Below, one piece after another: positions 15,653 to 24,104 of a DNA stretch of 64,000 nt (positions are counted from its first letter, which is position 1; every line of letters starts with the position of its first letter). The notes under the pieces are model-generated. The model saw nothing but the letters and a program-made list of their open reading frames with translations, was not told where the DNA came from and did not search any database. Origin of the DNA: Clostridium saudiense (GTDB lineage: Bacteria > Bacillota > Clostridia > Clostridiales > Clostridiaceae); contig NZ_CBYM010000003.1 of assembly GCF_000577815.1 (NCBI RefSeq), positions 115,813-179,812 on the forward strand, in the 5' to 3' direction. The position numbers and the translations under genes were made by a program.

Positions 15653-17533
15653 ATGAAGAAAAAGTTTATTATATTATTAACTGTTGTTACCTTATGTGCT
15701 AGTACAATAGCTTGCTCAAAAACATCAAATACAAATAACACTAATACTACTGCTCAAGAAACTACAAATACAGTTATAAATTCTGATTTAAAATTGGATG
15801 ATGATATTGGTGAAGTTACTTGTAATATTAATTTAGATAGCTCAATTACTGTAAGCGGGACTGGTGCTACAGTATCTGATAATAAAGTAACTATTACCTC
15901 CGGCGGAGTTTATGAAATAAGTGGTACATCTTCTAATTGCCAAATAATTGTTAATAGTGAATCTGAAGACAATGTTTATTTAGTTCTTAACAATGTAAAC
16001 TTAACTTATGAAAATAGTGCACCTATATATGTTCAAGCAGCTAAAAATGCAATATTAGTTTTGCCTGATGGTACAACTAATACTATAACTGATGGTGATT
16101 CATATACATTTGAAGATTCTACTACTGATGAACCAAATGCAACAATATTTAGTAAAGATGATTTAACTATTAGGGGAAATGGTACTTTAACAGTTAATGC
16201 TAATTATAATAATGGTATTACAAGTAAAGATGATTTAAAAATCACTGGCGGAAATATCACTATTACTTCTGCTGATGATGGGCTTATGGGTAAAGATTCT
16301 ATTACTATAAAAGGTGGAAATATTACTATTAATGCTTCTGGTGATGGTTTAAAATCTACCAATAGTGAAGAAACTGAGAAAGGTTATATTGATATTCAAG
16401 GTGGTACACTAAATATCACTTCAACTAATGATGGAATACAAGCTGAGAGCAATGTAAATATATCTGATGGAACTATAAATATAACTACTGGTGGTGGTAG
16501 TGGAAATAGTAGTTCTAAAAATAATAATGATCAAAATCCATGGGGACAATGGGGAAATAGCTCTAGTAGTAGTTCAAGTACTAGTACTGATACTAGTAGC
16601 GCAAAAGCAATTAAAGCTGTTAATACAATAACTATAGATGGAGGTACTTTTACAATTGATTCTTCTGATGATTCAATTCACTCTAACAATAGCATTGTAA
16701 TTAATGGTGGTACTATTGATATTTCTTCTGGTGATGATGGAATTCACTCTGACACAACTTTAGATATTAATGGTGGAGATATAAATATAAGTAAATCTTA
16801 TGAAGGAATAGAAAGTACAACTATAAATATTAATGGTGGTAACATTCATTTAGTTGCTAGTGATGATGGCATAAATGCATCTGGTGGAAATGATTCATCT
16901 TCAACAAGCGGAAGACCTGGCCAAAATAACTTTTCTTCTGGAAATGGTCAAATAAACTTTAATGGTGGATATGTTTATATAGATGCGTCTGGTGATGGTA
17001 TTGATGCTAATGGTTCAATCGAATTAAATGATGGTACAGTCATAGTAAATGGGCCACAAGATAATGGAAATGGTGCCTTAGATTATGATTCAACATTTAA
17101 TATAAATGGTGGACTTCTAATTGCAGCCGGAAGTTCTGGAATGGCACAAAATCCAAGTACTTCTTCCACACAAAATTCAATTAATGTATATGTTAATGGA
17201 ACAGCAAATAGCTTATTAACTATTAAAGCTGAATCTGGAGAAGAGATAATTTCATTTGCACCATCAAAGTCATATCAATCAGTTATTATTTCATCACCTG
17301 AATTAGAAACAGGTAAAACTTATAGTGCTTACTATGGAGGTACATCTACTGGTACATCTACTGATGGGTTATACACTGATGGTACTACTAGCGGCGGTAC
17401 TGAAATTACTTCATTTACTCTTTCTAGTACTGTAAGTAATGTATCTCAAAGTGGTGTAACAACTGGTGGCAGTAATTCTGCCATGCCTGGTGCAGGAGGA
17501 AATATGACTAAACCTAATAGTGGAAGACGTTAA
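15653..17533 (+). CDS. Beta-helix carbohydrate-binding (DUF4353-like) lipoprotein
   Basis: 626 residues. Signal peptide with lipobox STIAC places Cys21 or so as the lipidated residue, so the protein is anchored on the outer face of the membrane. After a Thr/Asn linker the chain is built of short repeats of the type GG-x-I-x-I-x-S-x-D-D-G-I (INGGTIDISSGDDGIHSD and relatives, about 150-450), a right-handed parallel beta-helix as in the DUF4353 carbohydrate-binding family. Two Ser/Asn/Gly-rich insertions interrupt it. GGAGG precedes the ATG at 15653; the upstream TTG has no binding site. It is transcribed alone, divergent from the VTC/DUF4956 pair, with which it shares a promoter box. Confidence 0.85.
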   Translation: MKKKFIILLTVVTLCASTIACSKTSNTNNTNTTAQETTNTVINSDLKLDDDIGEVTCNINLDSSITVSGTGATVSDNKVTITSGGVYEISGTSSNCQIIVNSESEDNVYLVLNNVNLTYENSAPIYVQAAKNAILVLPDGTTNTITDGDSYTFEDSTTDEPNATIFSKDDLTIRGNGTLTVNANYNNGITSKDDLKITGGNITITSADDGLMGKDSITIKGGNITINASGDGLKSTNSEETEKGYIDIQGGTLNITSTNDGIQAESNVNISDGTINITTGGGSGNSSSKNNNDQNPWGQWGNSSSSSSSTSTDTSSAKAIKAVNTITIDGGTFTIDSSDDSIHSNNSIVINGGTIDISSGDDGIHSDTTLDINGGDINISKSYEGIESTTININGGNIHLVASDDGINASGGNDSSSTSGRPGQNNFSSGNGQINFNGGYVYIDASGDGIDANGSIELNDGTVIVNGPQDNGNGALDYDSTFNINGGLLIAAGSSGMAQNPSTSSTQNSINVYVNGTANSLLTIKAESGEEIISFAPSKSYQSVIISSPELETGKTYSAYYGGTSTGTSTDGLYTDGTTSGGTEITSFTLSSTVSNVSQSGVTTGGSNSAMPGAGGNMTKPNSGRR

Positions 17534-17558
17534 TCTAATCTTTTTCCTATATAAGATA

Positions 17559-17592
17559 AAAAGGTGAAGCATTTAAATTTGCTTCACCTTTT
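17559..17592 (+). terminator. Terminator of the beta-helix lipoprotein gene
   Basis: Twelve-base perfect arms (AAAAGGTGAAGC, 17559-17570; complement at 17581-17592) around a ten-base loop, 25 bases after the stop. Confidence 0.8.
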
Positions 17593-17643
17593 AAAATTTC
17601 TATCTCCTAAAATTAATTTTATTACTTAGGATAAATTCTATTT

Positions 17644-18063
17644 TCACTCTAAATCATTACCATTTGAGTCCTTAATCTTATTAATATAGATTAAAATACA
17701 TTCTATAAATCCCCATATTTCTGTAATAATCCAAGTAATTCCACCTGTAAAGTATCCTAGAATCCATAATGACAATTGTACTATTCCTATTTTTACATAT
17801 CCTAAATAAAATCTATGAATTCCCATTCCACCTAAGAATAGTGCTAAAAATACTGCTATTAATTTACTTTTTGCATTTTCTCTTGCCACATATCTATTAT
17901 CATTTAAGTTAGCTCCACAAAATTCACAACGTTCCAAATCATGCTTCTTTATTATCGAACCGCACTTGTAACAATAATTATCCCCTAATCCTTTTTCGGT
18001 ACCACAATTTGTACACTTAGAACTTTCATTACTTATGAGTTGTCCACATTCTCTACAATACAC
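17644..18063 (-). CDS. TM2-domain protein with double zinc ribbon
   Basis: 139 residues. The N-terminus has four CxxC pairs (C3/C6, C17/C20, C31/C34, C46/C49), that is two zinc ribbons. A TM2 domain follows: two membrane helices joined by GGMGIHRFYLGYVKIG, the family signature loop. Such proteins are inner-membrane proteins of unknown role. The start is GTG at 18063, six bases after AGGAGG. It stands alone between convergent neighbours and the carboxypeptidase gene, with no clear operon partner. Confidence 0.9.
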   Translation of the reverse strand: MYCRECGQLISNESSKCTNCGTEKGLGDNYCYKCGSIIKKHDLERCEFCGANLNDNRYVARENAKSKLIAVFLALFLGGMGIHRFYLGYVKIGIVQLSLWILGYFTGGITWIITEIWGFIECILIYINKIKDSNGNDLE

Positions 18064-18205
18064 AAGTTTCCTCCTATAAATTATTGTTATTAAAATATAT
18101 AATAATTCATAGGATAAATATTCTTATTAATATATTAAAATTTTCATTTAAATACTGTTCTACCTTTTACTCAATACCACACATATAATTTTATTAATAA
18201 AACTT

Positions 18206-19222
18206 CTAATAATCACCATAATACTCTTCTAAAGTAATATTTTTCTCATATAACTCTGTAGCTAAATCAACCCCTAAATATCTAAGATGCCATGGTTCAT
18301 AATTATATCCTGTTATATCCTCTTTCCCTTGTAAATATCTAATTATAAATCCATACTTATGAGCATTTTCCTTAACCCATTTTCCTTCTTTCGTATTACC
18401 AAAATCAACTGATAATGTACCGTTATATTTAGCTAATGTTATATCCATAGCTAATCCTAACTGATGCTCACTAGCACCTGCTGGAGCTGAATATCCACTA
18501 TAAGGATTATATATACTCTTTTGATAACTATAAGATCTATATCCCGACACAGCATATAAATAATAGTTTTCATCTTCAGCAGCTTTAAATAATTCCTCTA
18601 ATGCACTTGCTGCTTCTTTTCTCATATATAATCTATTGCTACTGTTAACCGCTCTTACATCTGGTAGCACTAAATCTGTAGGTTTATAATCAGATGACAA
18701 TGTACTTTTTCTATTTACACAAACAGTTAAACTGCTTGGATCAAAAATTCCCTGTGCTACAACTTTATCTGTAGGCTCGACTATTATCTCCTCACTTGTT
18801 ATCACTCTGCTAATCTCATTACCATCTTCATATGTTATTGTATAGATGATTTTTTTCTCTCCTTCTACCCCCTCTGAAATAATCCTAGTTTCCCCAACTT
18901 TAGTTTTATAGTCATCAACAACTATTTCATTAAAAGCTATTTTCTCAATTACCTCATTCTCTTTTGTTTCAACTCTATTAATTACTATTACTTGATTATT
19001 TTTAATTTTATCATCAATATCATAATTTAATTTATCATTAACATCTAATTCAATATTAGCTTCTTCTATTGCTTGTCCAACATTATCTTCCTTTGTTTTG
19101 CTTTCTATGACCTTACCATCTACTTGTATAATTATTTTCTTAGGTCTGCTTCCTATCAACAAACCTGTTCCAGCACTTACCAAAACAACTATTATAATAC
19201 TACTTATTATTTTTTTCTTCAT
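18206..19222 (-). CDS. Secreted D-alanyl-D-alanine carboxypeptidase (VanY, M15B) with DUF348/G5-like domains
   Basis: 338 residues. An N-terminal membrane helix (6-27) anchors or exports it. Next comes a ubiquitin-like DUF348 region (IIIQVDGKVIESKTKEDNVG), a G5-like segment (NEIVVDDYKTKVGETRII), then the zinc peptidase: VSGYRSYSYQ, SEHQLGLAMDI (zinc His and Asp) and EPWHLRYLG (zinc His). It trims terminal D-Ala from peptidoglycan stem peptides outside the cell. GTGGAG lies six bases before the ATG at 19222; two earlier in-frame starts fit less well. The DUF348-G5 arrangement is the same as in resuscitation-type cell-wall enzymes such as YabE. Confidence 0.92.
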   Translation of the reverse strand: MKKKIISSIIIVVLVSAGTGLLIGSRPKKIIIQVDGKVIESKTKEDNVGQAIEEANIELDVNDKLNYDIDDKIKNNQVIVINRVETKENEVIEKIAFNEIVVDDYKTKVGETRIISEGVEGEKKIIYTITYEDGNEISRVITSEEIIVEPTDKVVAQGIFDPSSLTVCVNRKSTLSSDYKPTDLVLPDVRAVNSSNRLYMRKEAASALEELFKAAEDENYYLYAVSGYRSYSYQKSIYNPYSGYSAPAGASEHQLGLAMDITLAKYNGTLSVDFGNTKEGKWVKENAHKYGFIIRYLQGKEDITGYNYEPWHLRYLGVDLATELYEKNITLEEYYGDY

Positions 19223-19303
19223 TTTCATCTCCACTAAGTAACGTATATTTTTATTAACCTTCTTCTTGATTATAATATATTTTTCGAGTTTTTATAATAT
19301 ATT

Positions 19304-19343
19304 GCAAAAAAATAGAGCCATATTCTATATAATATAGCCCCAT
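19304..19343 (-). terminator. Terminator of the GABA-type aminotransferase gene
   Basis: On the minus strand GGGGCTATATT pairs with AATATGGCTCT (some G-U pairs) and is followed by a run of seven T. It begins just after the aminotransferase stop. Confidence 0.7.
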
Positions 19344-19357
19344 TTCCCTAAATAATA

Positions 19358-20701
19358 CTATTTTGCTATCTTGCTTATTTCCTTATCTAAAACATCCATT
19401 CCATATTCAGCTTGTTCTATTGTCATAACTAATGGTGGTAAAAATCTAATAACATTTCCTAATAACCCTGCATTTATTAATATAATTCCCTCTTCAAAAC
19501 AACTATTTATTATTTCCTTAACCATTTCTGGTGCTGGTTCCTTTGTCTCTCTATCTTTCACAAACTCTAATCCTATCATTGAACCAAGTCCTCTGACTTC
19601 GCCAATCACTTGATATTTTTCTTTCATTTCATTTAATCTTCCCATTATATATTCCCCAAGCTTAAATGATTTTTCACATAAATTTTCTTTCTCTATTTTT
19701 TCTATAACCTTTAATGCTGCCACACAAGCAAGCGGACTACCTCCATATGTGCCTCCAATACCACCAACACAAGCTGAATCCATTATTTCTTTTCTACCAA
19801 CAACTGCACTTAATGGAACCCCTGCTGCTATTGATTTAGACATAGTAACTATATCCGGTGTAATTCCATAATGCTCATAGGCAAACATTTTACCAGTCCT
19901 TGCAAATCCAGCTTGTACTTCATCAACAATAAATACTATTCCATTATCATTACATATTTTTTGTAATCCTTGCATATACTTTGCAGATGGTACTACAAAT
20001 CCACCTTCACCTTGAAGAGGCTCAACTATCAAACATGCAATTTGCTCAGCTGCAATAGTAGTTTTAAGCATTGTTCTTAGCTTTTCTAAACACTCTTCTG
20101 CATAATCATCTTCTGATACACCTTTAGGTGCTCTATAGGTATATGGGTAATCAAACTTATACGTATCCGGTACATATGGACCAAATCCATTTTTATATGG
20201 TTTATATTTACTTGTTATAGACATTGTCATAAGAGTTCTTCCATGAAATGAACCATTTGCTGATAATATTCCATGTCTCTTTGTATAAGCTTTTGCAACC
20301 TTTATTGCATTTTCTAACGCCTCAGCTCCACTATTAGCAAGCATTACTTTTTTCTCATAATCACCTGTTACTATTTCAGTTAACTTCTTAGATAATTCTA
20401 CATAAGGTGAATAAGTTGCCACATGAAAGCAAGGATGTATATATTTTTCTACTTGCGCTTTTACAGCTGCTATAATTTCATCATCACAATGACCTACATT
20501 TTGCACACCTATACCTGCTGCAAAGTCTAATAAAACATTACCATCAACATCTTTTACTAAAGCTCCCTTAGCTTCTTCTATTGCAATGGTTGTTGCCATT
20601 GACACACCATTTGCTACATATTTTTTTCTACCTTCAATTATTTCTAATGATTTCGGCCCTGGTATAGCTGTTACTAATTTTACATTTTTCTCATTAATCA
20701 T
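19358..20701 (-). CDS. gabT: 4-aminobutyrate aminotransferase-type (class III) enzyme
   Basis: 447 residues. Class III PLP enzyme: NSGAEALENAIK (cofactor phosphate), FHGRT, IVDEVQAGFARTGK with D260, and TMSKSIAAGVPLSAV with the Schiff-base K289. Over its whole length it resembles bacterial GabT, which converts GABA and 2-oxoglutarate to succinate semialdehyde and glutamate. Related omega-amino-acid or ornithine enzymes share these motifs, so the substrate is probable, not certain. GAGGTG precedes the ATG. It is 68 bases downstream of an amino-acid permease and near a PucR regulator, which fits catabolism of an imported omega-amino acid. Confidence 0.82.
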   Translation of the reverse strand: MINEKNVKLVTAIPGPKSLEIIEGRKKYVANGVSMATTIAIEEAKGALVKDVDGNVLLDFAAGIGVQNVGHCDDEIIAAVKAQVEKYIHPCFHVATYSPYVELSKKLTEIVTGDYEKKVMLANSGAEALENAIKVAKAYTKRHGILSANGSFHGRTLMTMSITSKYKPYKNGFGPYVPDTYKFDYPYTYRAPKGVSEDDYAEECLEKLRTMLKTTIAAEQIACLIVEPLQGEGGFVVPSAKYMQGLQKICNDNGIVFIVDEVQAGFARTGKMFAYEHYGITPDIVTMSKSIAAGVPLSAVVGRKEIMDSACVGGIGGTYGGSPLACVAALKVIEKIEKENLCEKSFKLGEYIMGRLNEMKEKYQVIGEVRGLGSMIGLEFVKDRETKEPAPEMVKEIINSCFEEGIILINAGLLGNVIRFLPPLVMTIEQAEYGMDVLDKEISKIAK

Positions 20702-20769
20702 AATTACACCTCAAAACTTTTATTTTTTTATATTAATTATTTTTTACTTATTTACCTTTAATTTTTAAC

Positions 20770-22200
20770 TTATATTCTATCAATAATCTCTTCTTCCATT
20801 ACTTCTTCCTTAAAGAATTTCTCTTCTAGCTGCTTTTCATATTTATTTGCAACCTTTGCCCAAACAAAGAATACTGATCCAAGAACTGTCCAAGCTATTA
20901 AAATTCCCCATTCATATGGCCATACTAATGCTGCAGGAGACCCTGGTAAATACATTATTGCTAAAACAACACACATTATTACTGCAATAGTTCCTACAAG
21001 CTTTCCATGTTTAACTTTATATGGCCTACTCATTTCTGGCTCTTTTTTCCTTAATACTAAAAATGAAATTGAAACAATTAAGTAAGCAACTACTATTGTT
21101 AATCCACCCGCATCTGATAACCATACAAGCATTTTTCTTCCTAAAAATGGTGCCAATGATGAAATTACGCCAACTAAAATAACTGCATTACATGGTGTTT
21201 TATATTTGGGATGAAGCCTTGCTAAAAAACTTGGAAGCATTCCAGATTCAGCCATAGAATAAATTGCTCTACTTCCTCCAACATAAAATGAATTCCAACT
21301 AGTCAAAATACCTGCAATTCCACCTATAATTAAGACTTTTGATGCTATTGGGCTATTGAAAAATACATTTGCCATTGCATCTGCTGTTACTAACTCTGAA
21401 GTTTCTATTTGAGTTGAGGACATTGCTAAAGAAACCCCACCTATTATTGCCACATACCAAACAACAGCCATAACTACTGATAATATAAGTATTTGTCCAA
21501 TCTTTTTAAAAGGAATATTCATTTCTTCAGCAGCTTGTGGTATAACATCAAATCCAACATACATAAATGGTGTCATTACAGCTACAGCTATAATTCCATT
21601 AACTCCATCTTTAAATAATGGTTGTACATTTGATACCTCTCCATTAAATAGTGATCCTGTTATAAGTGATAATCCTATAATTGCTATAACTATTGTTAAT
21701 ATTCCTTGAAACCTAGCTGCTGGTTTAACTCCAAAATAATTTACTGCAGCAATTAAAATTGAACTTATTACTCCAACAAGAAGCCAAGTCAAATATATAT
21801 CAAATCCTGCTACTGAATACAAATGAACCTTCATATAACTTGGAAATAAATACTGCATTACTGTTGGGAAAGCAACAGCTTCAAATGCTACAACTGATAT
21901 ATATCCAAGTACTATCGCCCAAGTACAAATAAATGATGCATTTCTTCCAAGTGCTCTATAACTAAATACATGCTCACCACCACACTTTGGCATTGCTGCT
22001 GTTAATTCAGCATAGGTTAATCCAACAAATAAAACCATCAATCCACCAAGTGCAAAAGCTATCATTGCTCCAACCGTTCCAGCTTTTAATATCCACTCTC
22101 CAGATAAAACAACCCACCCCCATCCAATCATTGCACCAAATGCTAATACAAAAACATCCTTCTTATTTAATACTCTTTCAAACTTATCTTCTTTTGGCAT
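20770..22200 (-). CDS. APC-family amino-acid permease
   Basis: 476 residues with about twelve membrane helices. The N-terminal FGAMIGWGWVVLSGEW is the APC substrate-binding motif on helix 1, and YAELTAAMPKCGGEHVFSYRALG is the conserved helix 2-3 region. It imports amino acids or related amines by proton or sodium coupling, or by exchange. AAGGGGGAG precedes the ATG. It is followed on the same strand by the gabT-like gene, so GABA or another omega-amino acid is the likely substrate. Imperfect inverted repeats lie just upstream (22229-22285). Confidence 0.88.
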   Translation of the reverse strand: MPKEDKFERVLNKKDVFVLAFGAMIGWGWVVLSGEWILKAGTVGAMIAFALGGLMVLFVGLTYAELTAAMPKCGGEHVFSYRALGRNASFICTWAIVLGYISVVAFEAVAFPTVMQYLFPSYMKVHLYSVAGFDIYLTWLLVGVISSILIAAVNYFGVKPAARFQGILTIVIAIIGLSLITGSLFNGEVSNVQPLFKDGVNGIIAVAVMTPFMYVGFDVIPQAAEEMNIPFKKIGQILILSVVMAVVWYVAIIGGVSLAMSSTQIETSELVTADAMANVFFNSPIASKVLIIGGIAGILTSWNSFYVGGSRAIYSMAESGMLPSFLARLHPKYKTPCNAVILVGVISSLAPFLGRKMLVWLSDAGGLTIVVAYLIVSISFLVLRKKEPEMSRPYKVKHGKLVGTIAVIMCVVLAIMYLPGSPAALVWPYEWGILIAWTVLGSVFFVWAKVANKYEKQLEEKFFKEEVMEEEIIDRI

Positions 22201-22228
22201 ATATTAAATCTCCCCCTTAATAAAAATA

Positions 22229-22285
22229 GTGCCTTTCACTCAAACATTATCCTAAATATCTTTAGAATTGCATTGTGAAAGACAC
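22229..22285. promoter_or_regulatory. Imperfect inverted repeat upstream of the permease gene
   Basis: GTGCCTTTCAC (22229-22239) and GTGAAAGACAC (22275-22285) are complementary at ten of eleven positions across a 35-base gap. The right arm overlaps a small AAAGACA/TGTCTTT hairpin. A PucR or other regulator could bind here. Confidence 0.4.
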
Positions 22286-22324
22286 CCTTGTCTTTTTATA
22301 TTTCTTAAATTTATTATTTACTAA

Positions 22325-22365
22325 GCAAAAAGCGCCTATAGATTTCATTAATCTATAAACGCCTT
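22325..22365 (-). terminator. Terminator of the pucR-type gene
   Basis: Near-perfect stem of about 15 base pairs (AGCGCCTATAGATT on the left, complement ending GCCT on the right) with a T-rich tail on the minus strand. Confidence 0.75.
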
Positions 22366-22478
22366 TGTTTATTTGCTAATTAATTTATACTTTTATTATA
22401 GTTAATATAGTGTATTATTGCTATGTCTAAACTATCTAATATTTTTGTCCATAAACACCAAACTTATTTATTAATCAC

Positions 22479-23711
22479 TTATAAATATAGTTTTATAATT
22501 TTGCCAATTTCTATTGCCATTTTCAATTTATTGCAATCATTAAAATTTCTTAAATCACACTCTAATAATTCTTCAACTTTTTTTATTCTGTACTTTAACG
22601 TATTTCTATGAAGAAATAACTTTTCTGCTGTACTAGTTACATTACAATCCTCATTAAAATATGTTTCTAATATTTTAATGTTATTAACCTCTTTAATTTT
22701 CTTATCATTTTCTAATATTGGTCCTAAAGTTCCATAATAAAAATTTTCTAAAACTGCCTTGTCTTCTATATTAAATAATAACTTATAAACTCCAATTTCA
22801 TCATACTTTTTAATTTTACTATCATATCCATTACATTTTAAATACTTAATTGATAACTCAGCTTCCTTTAAAGAACTTTTCATCATGTTTAAATTTTCAT
22901 AACTACTTCCAATTCCTATACTTACTGAAATATTATCCATCTCTTTTCTTAATGCTTCTTGTATTTCTATTAATATCTTTTCTATCCTATTCATATAATT
23001 TTTATCATCTTTTAAAAATAGTATAAGCGCATCATCTTTGTCTATAATAGGTACTTTAAATCCATGTTTCTTTAAAACATAATCTACTATTCTCTTAAAT
23101 ATTACTTTAACTTTAATTACTCCAGCTTCATCAAATATATTTCTTTCCTCTAAATACAATTGAAATTTATCTGTATCAATTACACATATTGCACATTTCC
23201 CATCTAAATCATATCCAAAATACGTCATCTTCTTTCTAGCATCACCTGTGACGTCTCCATCACTAAATAACATATTACTTAGAAAATTGGTTAATGATCC
23301 TTCTTCTACAGTTGATAAAATAATCTTATTTGTAATTTCTTTTGATATATCTATAAGCTTTACATTCCATGGTATAGTCATTACAGGTATTTTTAAATCA
23401 TTTGCCACATCAATAGCTTCTTTTGGGATGTTATCTATATATGGCCCTATATTAACTAATAATCCTGATGCATTTTTTTCGGAAATACCTTCTACAATTC
23501 TTGCTATATATGATAAATTTCCTTTCATTTTAGAACCAGTTATAAAAACTAATTCACCGCCTTGAAGCCATTGTATTCCCTCTAAAGGATCTTCAAAGCA
23601 TTCTGCAACATATACCCATTCAACTTGTTTTTCTATTCCCTCATCTCCTGCTACTATTTTCATACTAGTAAGAGAATCTAATTTAAAAATATCTTTTATT
23701 GTAATAGCCAT
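22479..23711 (-). CDS. PucR-family transcriptional regulator
   Basis: 410 residues. The N-terminal PucR domain (ITIKDIFKLDSLTSMKIVAG... followed by WVYVAECFEDPLEGIQWLQGGELVF, 1-125), a GGDEF-like middle, and the C-terminal PucR helix-turn-helix (about 350-405: LETYFNEDCNVTSTAEKLFL, then HRNTLKYRIKKVEELL). Such regulators activate purine, GABA or amino-acid degradation genes when the substrate is present. The frame opens at 23771 but the ATG at 23711, preceded by AAGGGG, gives the normal domain start. It sits between the transporter/aminotransferase pair and the TIGR04076/alcohol dehydrogenase pair, the likely targets. Confidence 0.9.
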   Translation of the reverse strand: MAITIKDIFKLDSLTSMKIVAGDEGIEKQVEWVYVAECFEDPLEGIQWLQGGELVFITGSKMKGNLSYIARIVEGISEKNASGLLVNIGPYIDNIPKEAIDVANDLKIPVMTIPWNVKLIDISKEITNKIILSTVEEGSLTNFLSNMLFSDGDVTGDARKKMTYFGYDLDGKCAICVIDTDKFQLYLEERNIFDEAGVIKVKVIFKRIVDYVLKKHGFKVPIIDKDDALILFLKDDKNYMNRIEKILIEIQEALRKEMDNISVSIGIGSSYENLNMMKSSLKEAELSIKYLKCNGYDSKIKKYDEIGVYKLLFNIEDKAVLENFYYGTLGPILENDKKIKEVNNIKILETYFNEDCNVTSTAEKLFLHRNTLKYRIKKVEELLECDLRNFNDCNKLKMAIEIGKIIKLYL

Positions 23712-23752
23712 AACTCCATTCCCCTTTCTAAAAAGTGCACAGCACTCTTTTT

Positions 23753-23785
23753 TAGTTAAGAAATAACTCAAAACTCTTAACTATT
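23753..23785. repeat. AGTTAAG-type heptamer hairpin
   Basis: AGTTAAGA (23753-23760 region) and TCTTAACT face each other around a TAACTCAAAAC core. The same core and heptamers reappear at 57053-57176. Confidence 0.5.
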
Positions 23786-24053
23786 CAACCTGTATTATAG
23801 TGAATTCTACCTTTTCTGGGCAATCGGGGCATTGAAATGTTAATTCATCAAATCCCATTTGCTCAGCTGTTACTCTCTTTCTTGCTGCATAAATAAAGGG
23901 ATAAAATGCATTAATTGCTGTTAAACATACATTAGCGGATTTCTCTTTATCTAGTAACGCTCCATCAATATAGATTTCATCTCCTGTCTTATATAAATCA
24001 CATTTAGAACTTTTCACTACTAGTTTAATTTTATATTCTTTAAAATCACTCAT
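23781..24053 (-). CDS. TIGR04076 family protein
   Basis: 90 residues. It shows the family pattern CDLYKTGDEIYIDGALLD, VCLTAINAFYPFIYAARKRV and the C-terminal FQCPDCPEKVEFTI with a CPDC pair. The function of TIGR04076 is unknown; members occur mostly in anaerobes beside dehydrogenases or amino-acid catabolic genes. AAGGGGAG precedes the ATG. It lies 51 bases downstream of the iron-dependent alcohol dehydrogenase gene on the same strand and just upstream of pucR, so it probably belongs to the same metabolic unit. The CPDC pair with Cys19 and Cys43 could bind metal. Confidence 0.85.
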   Translation of the reverse strand: MSDFKEYKIKLVVKSSKCDLYKTGDEIYIDGALLDKEKSANVCLTAINAFYPFIYAARKRVTAEQMGFDELTFQCPDCPEKVEFTIIQVE

Positions 24054-24104
24054 TTTTATATCTCCCCTTTACTATTCACAATCTATTTATATTAATTTTC
24101 CAAT

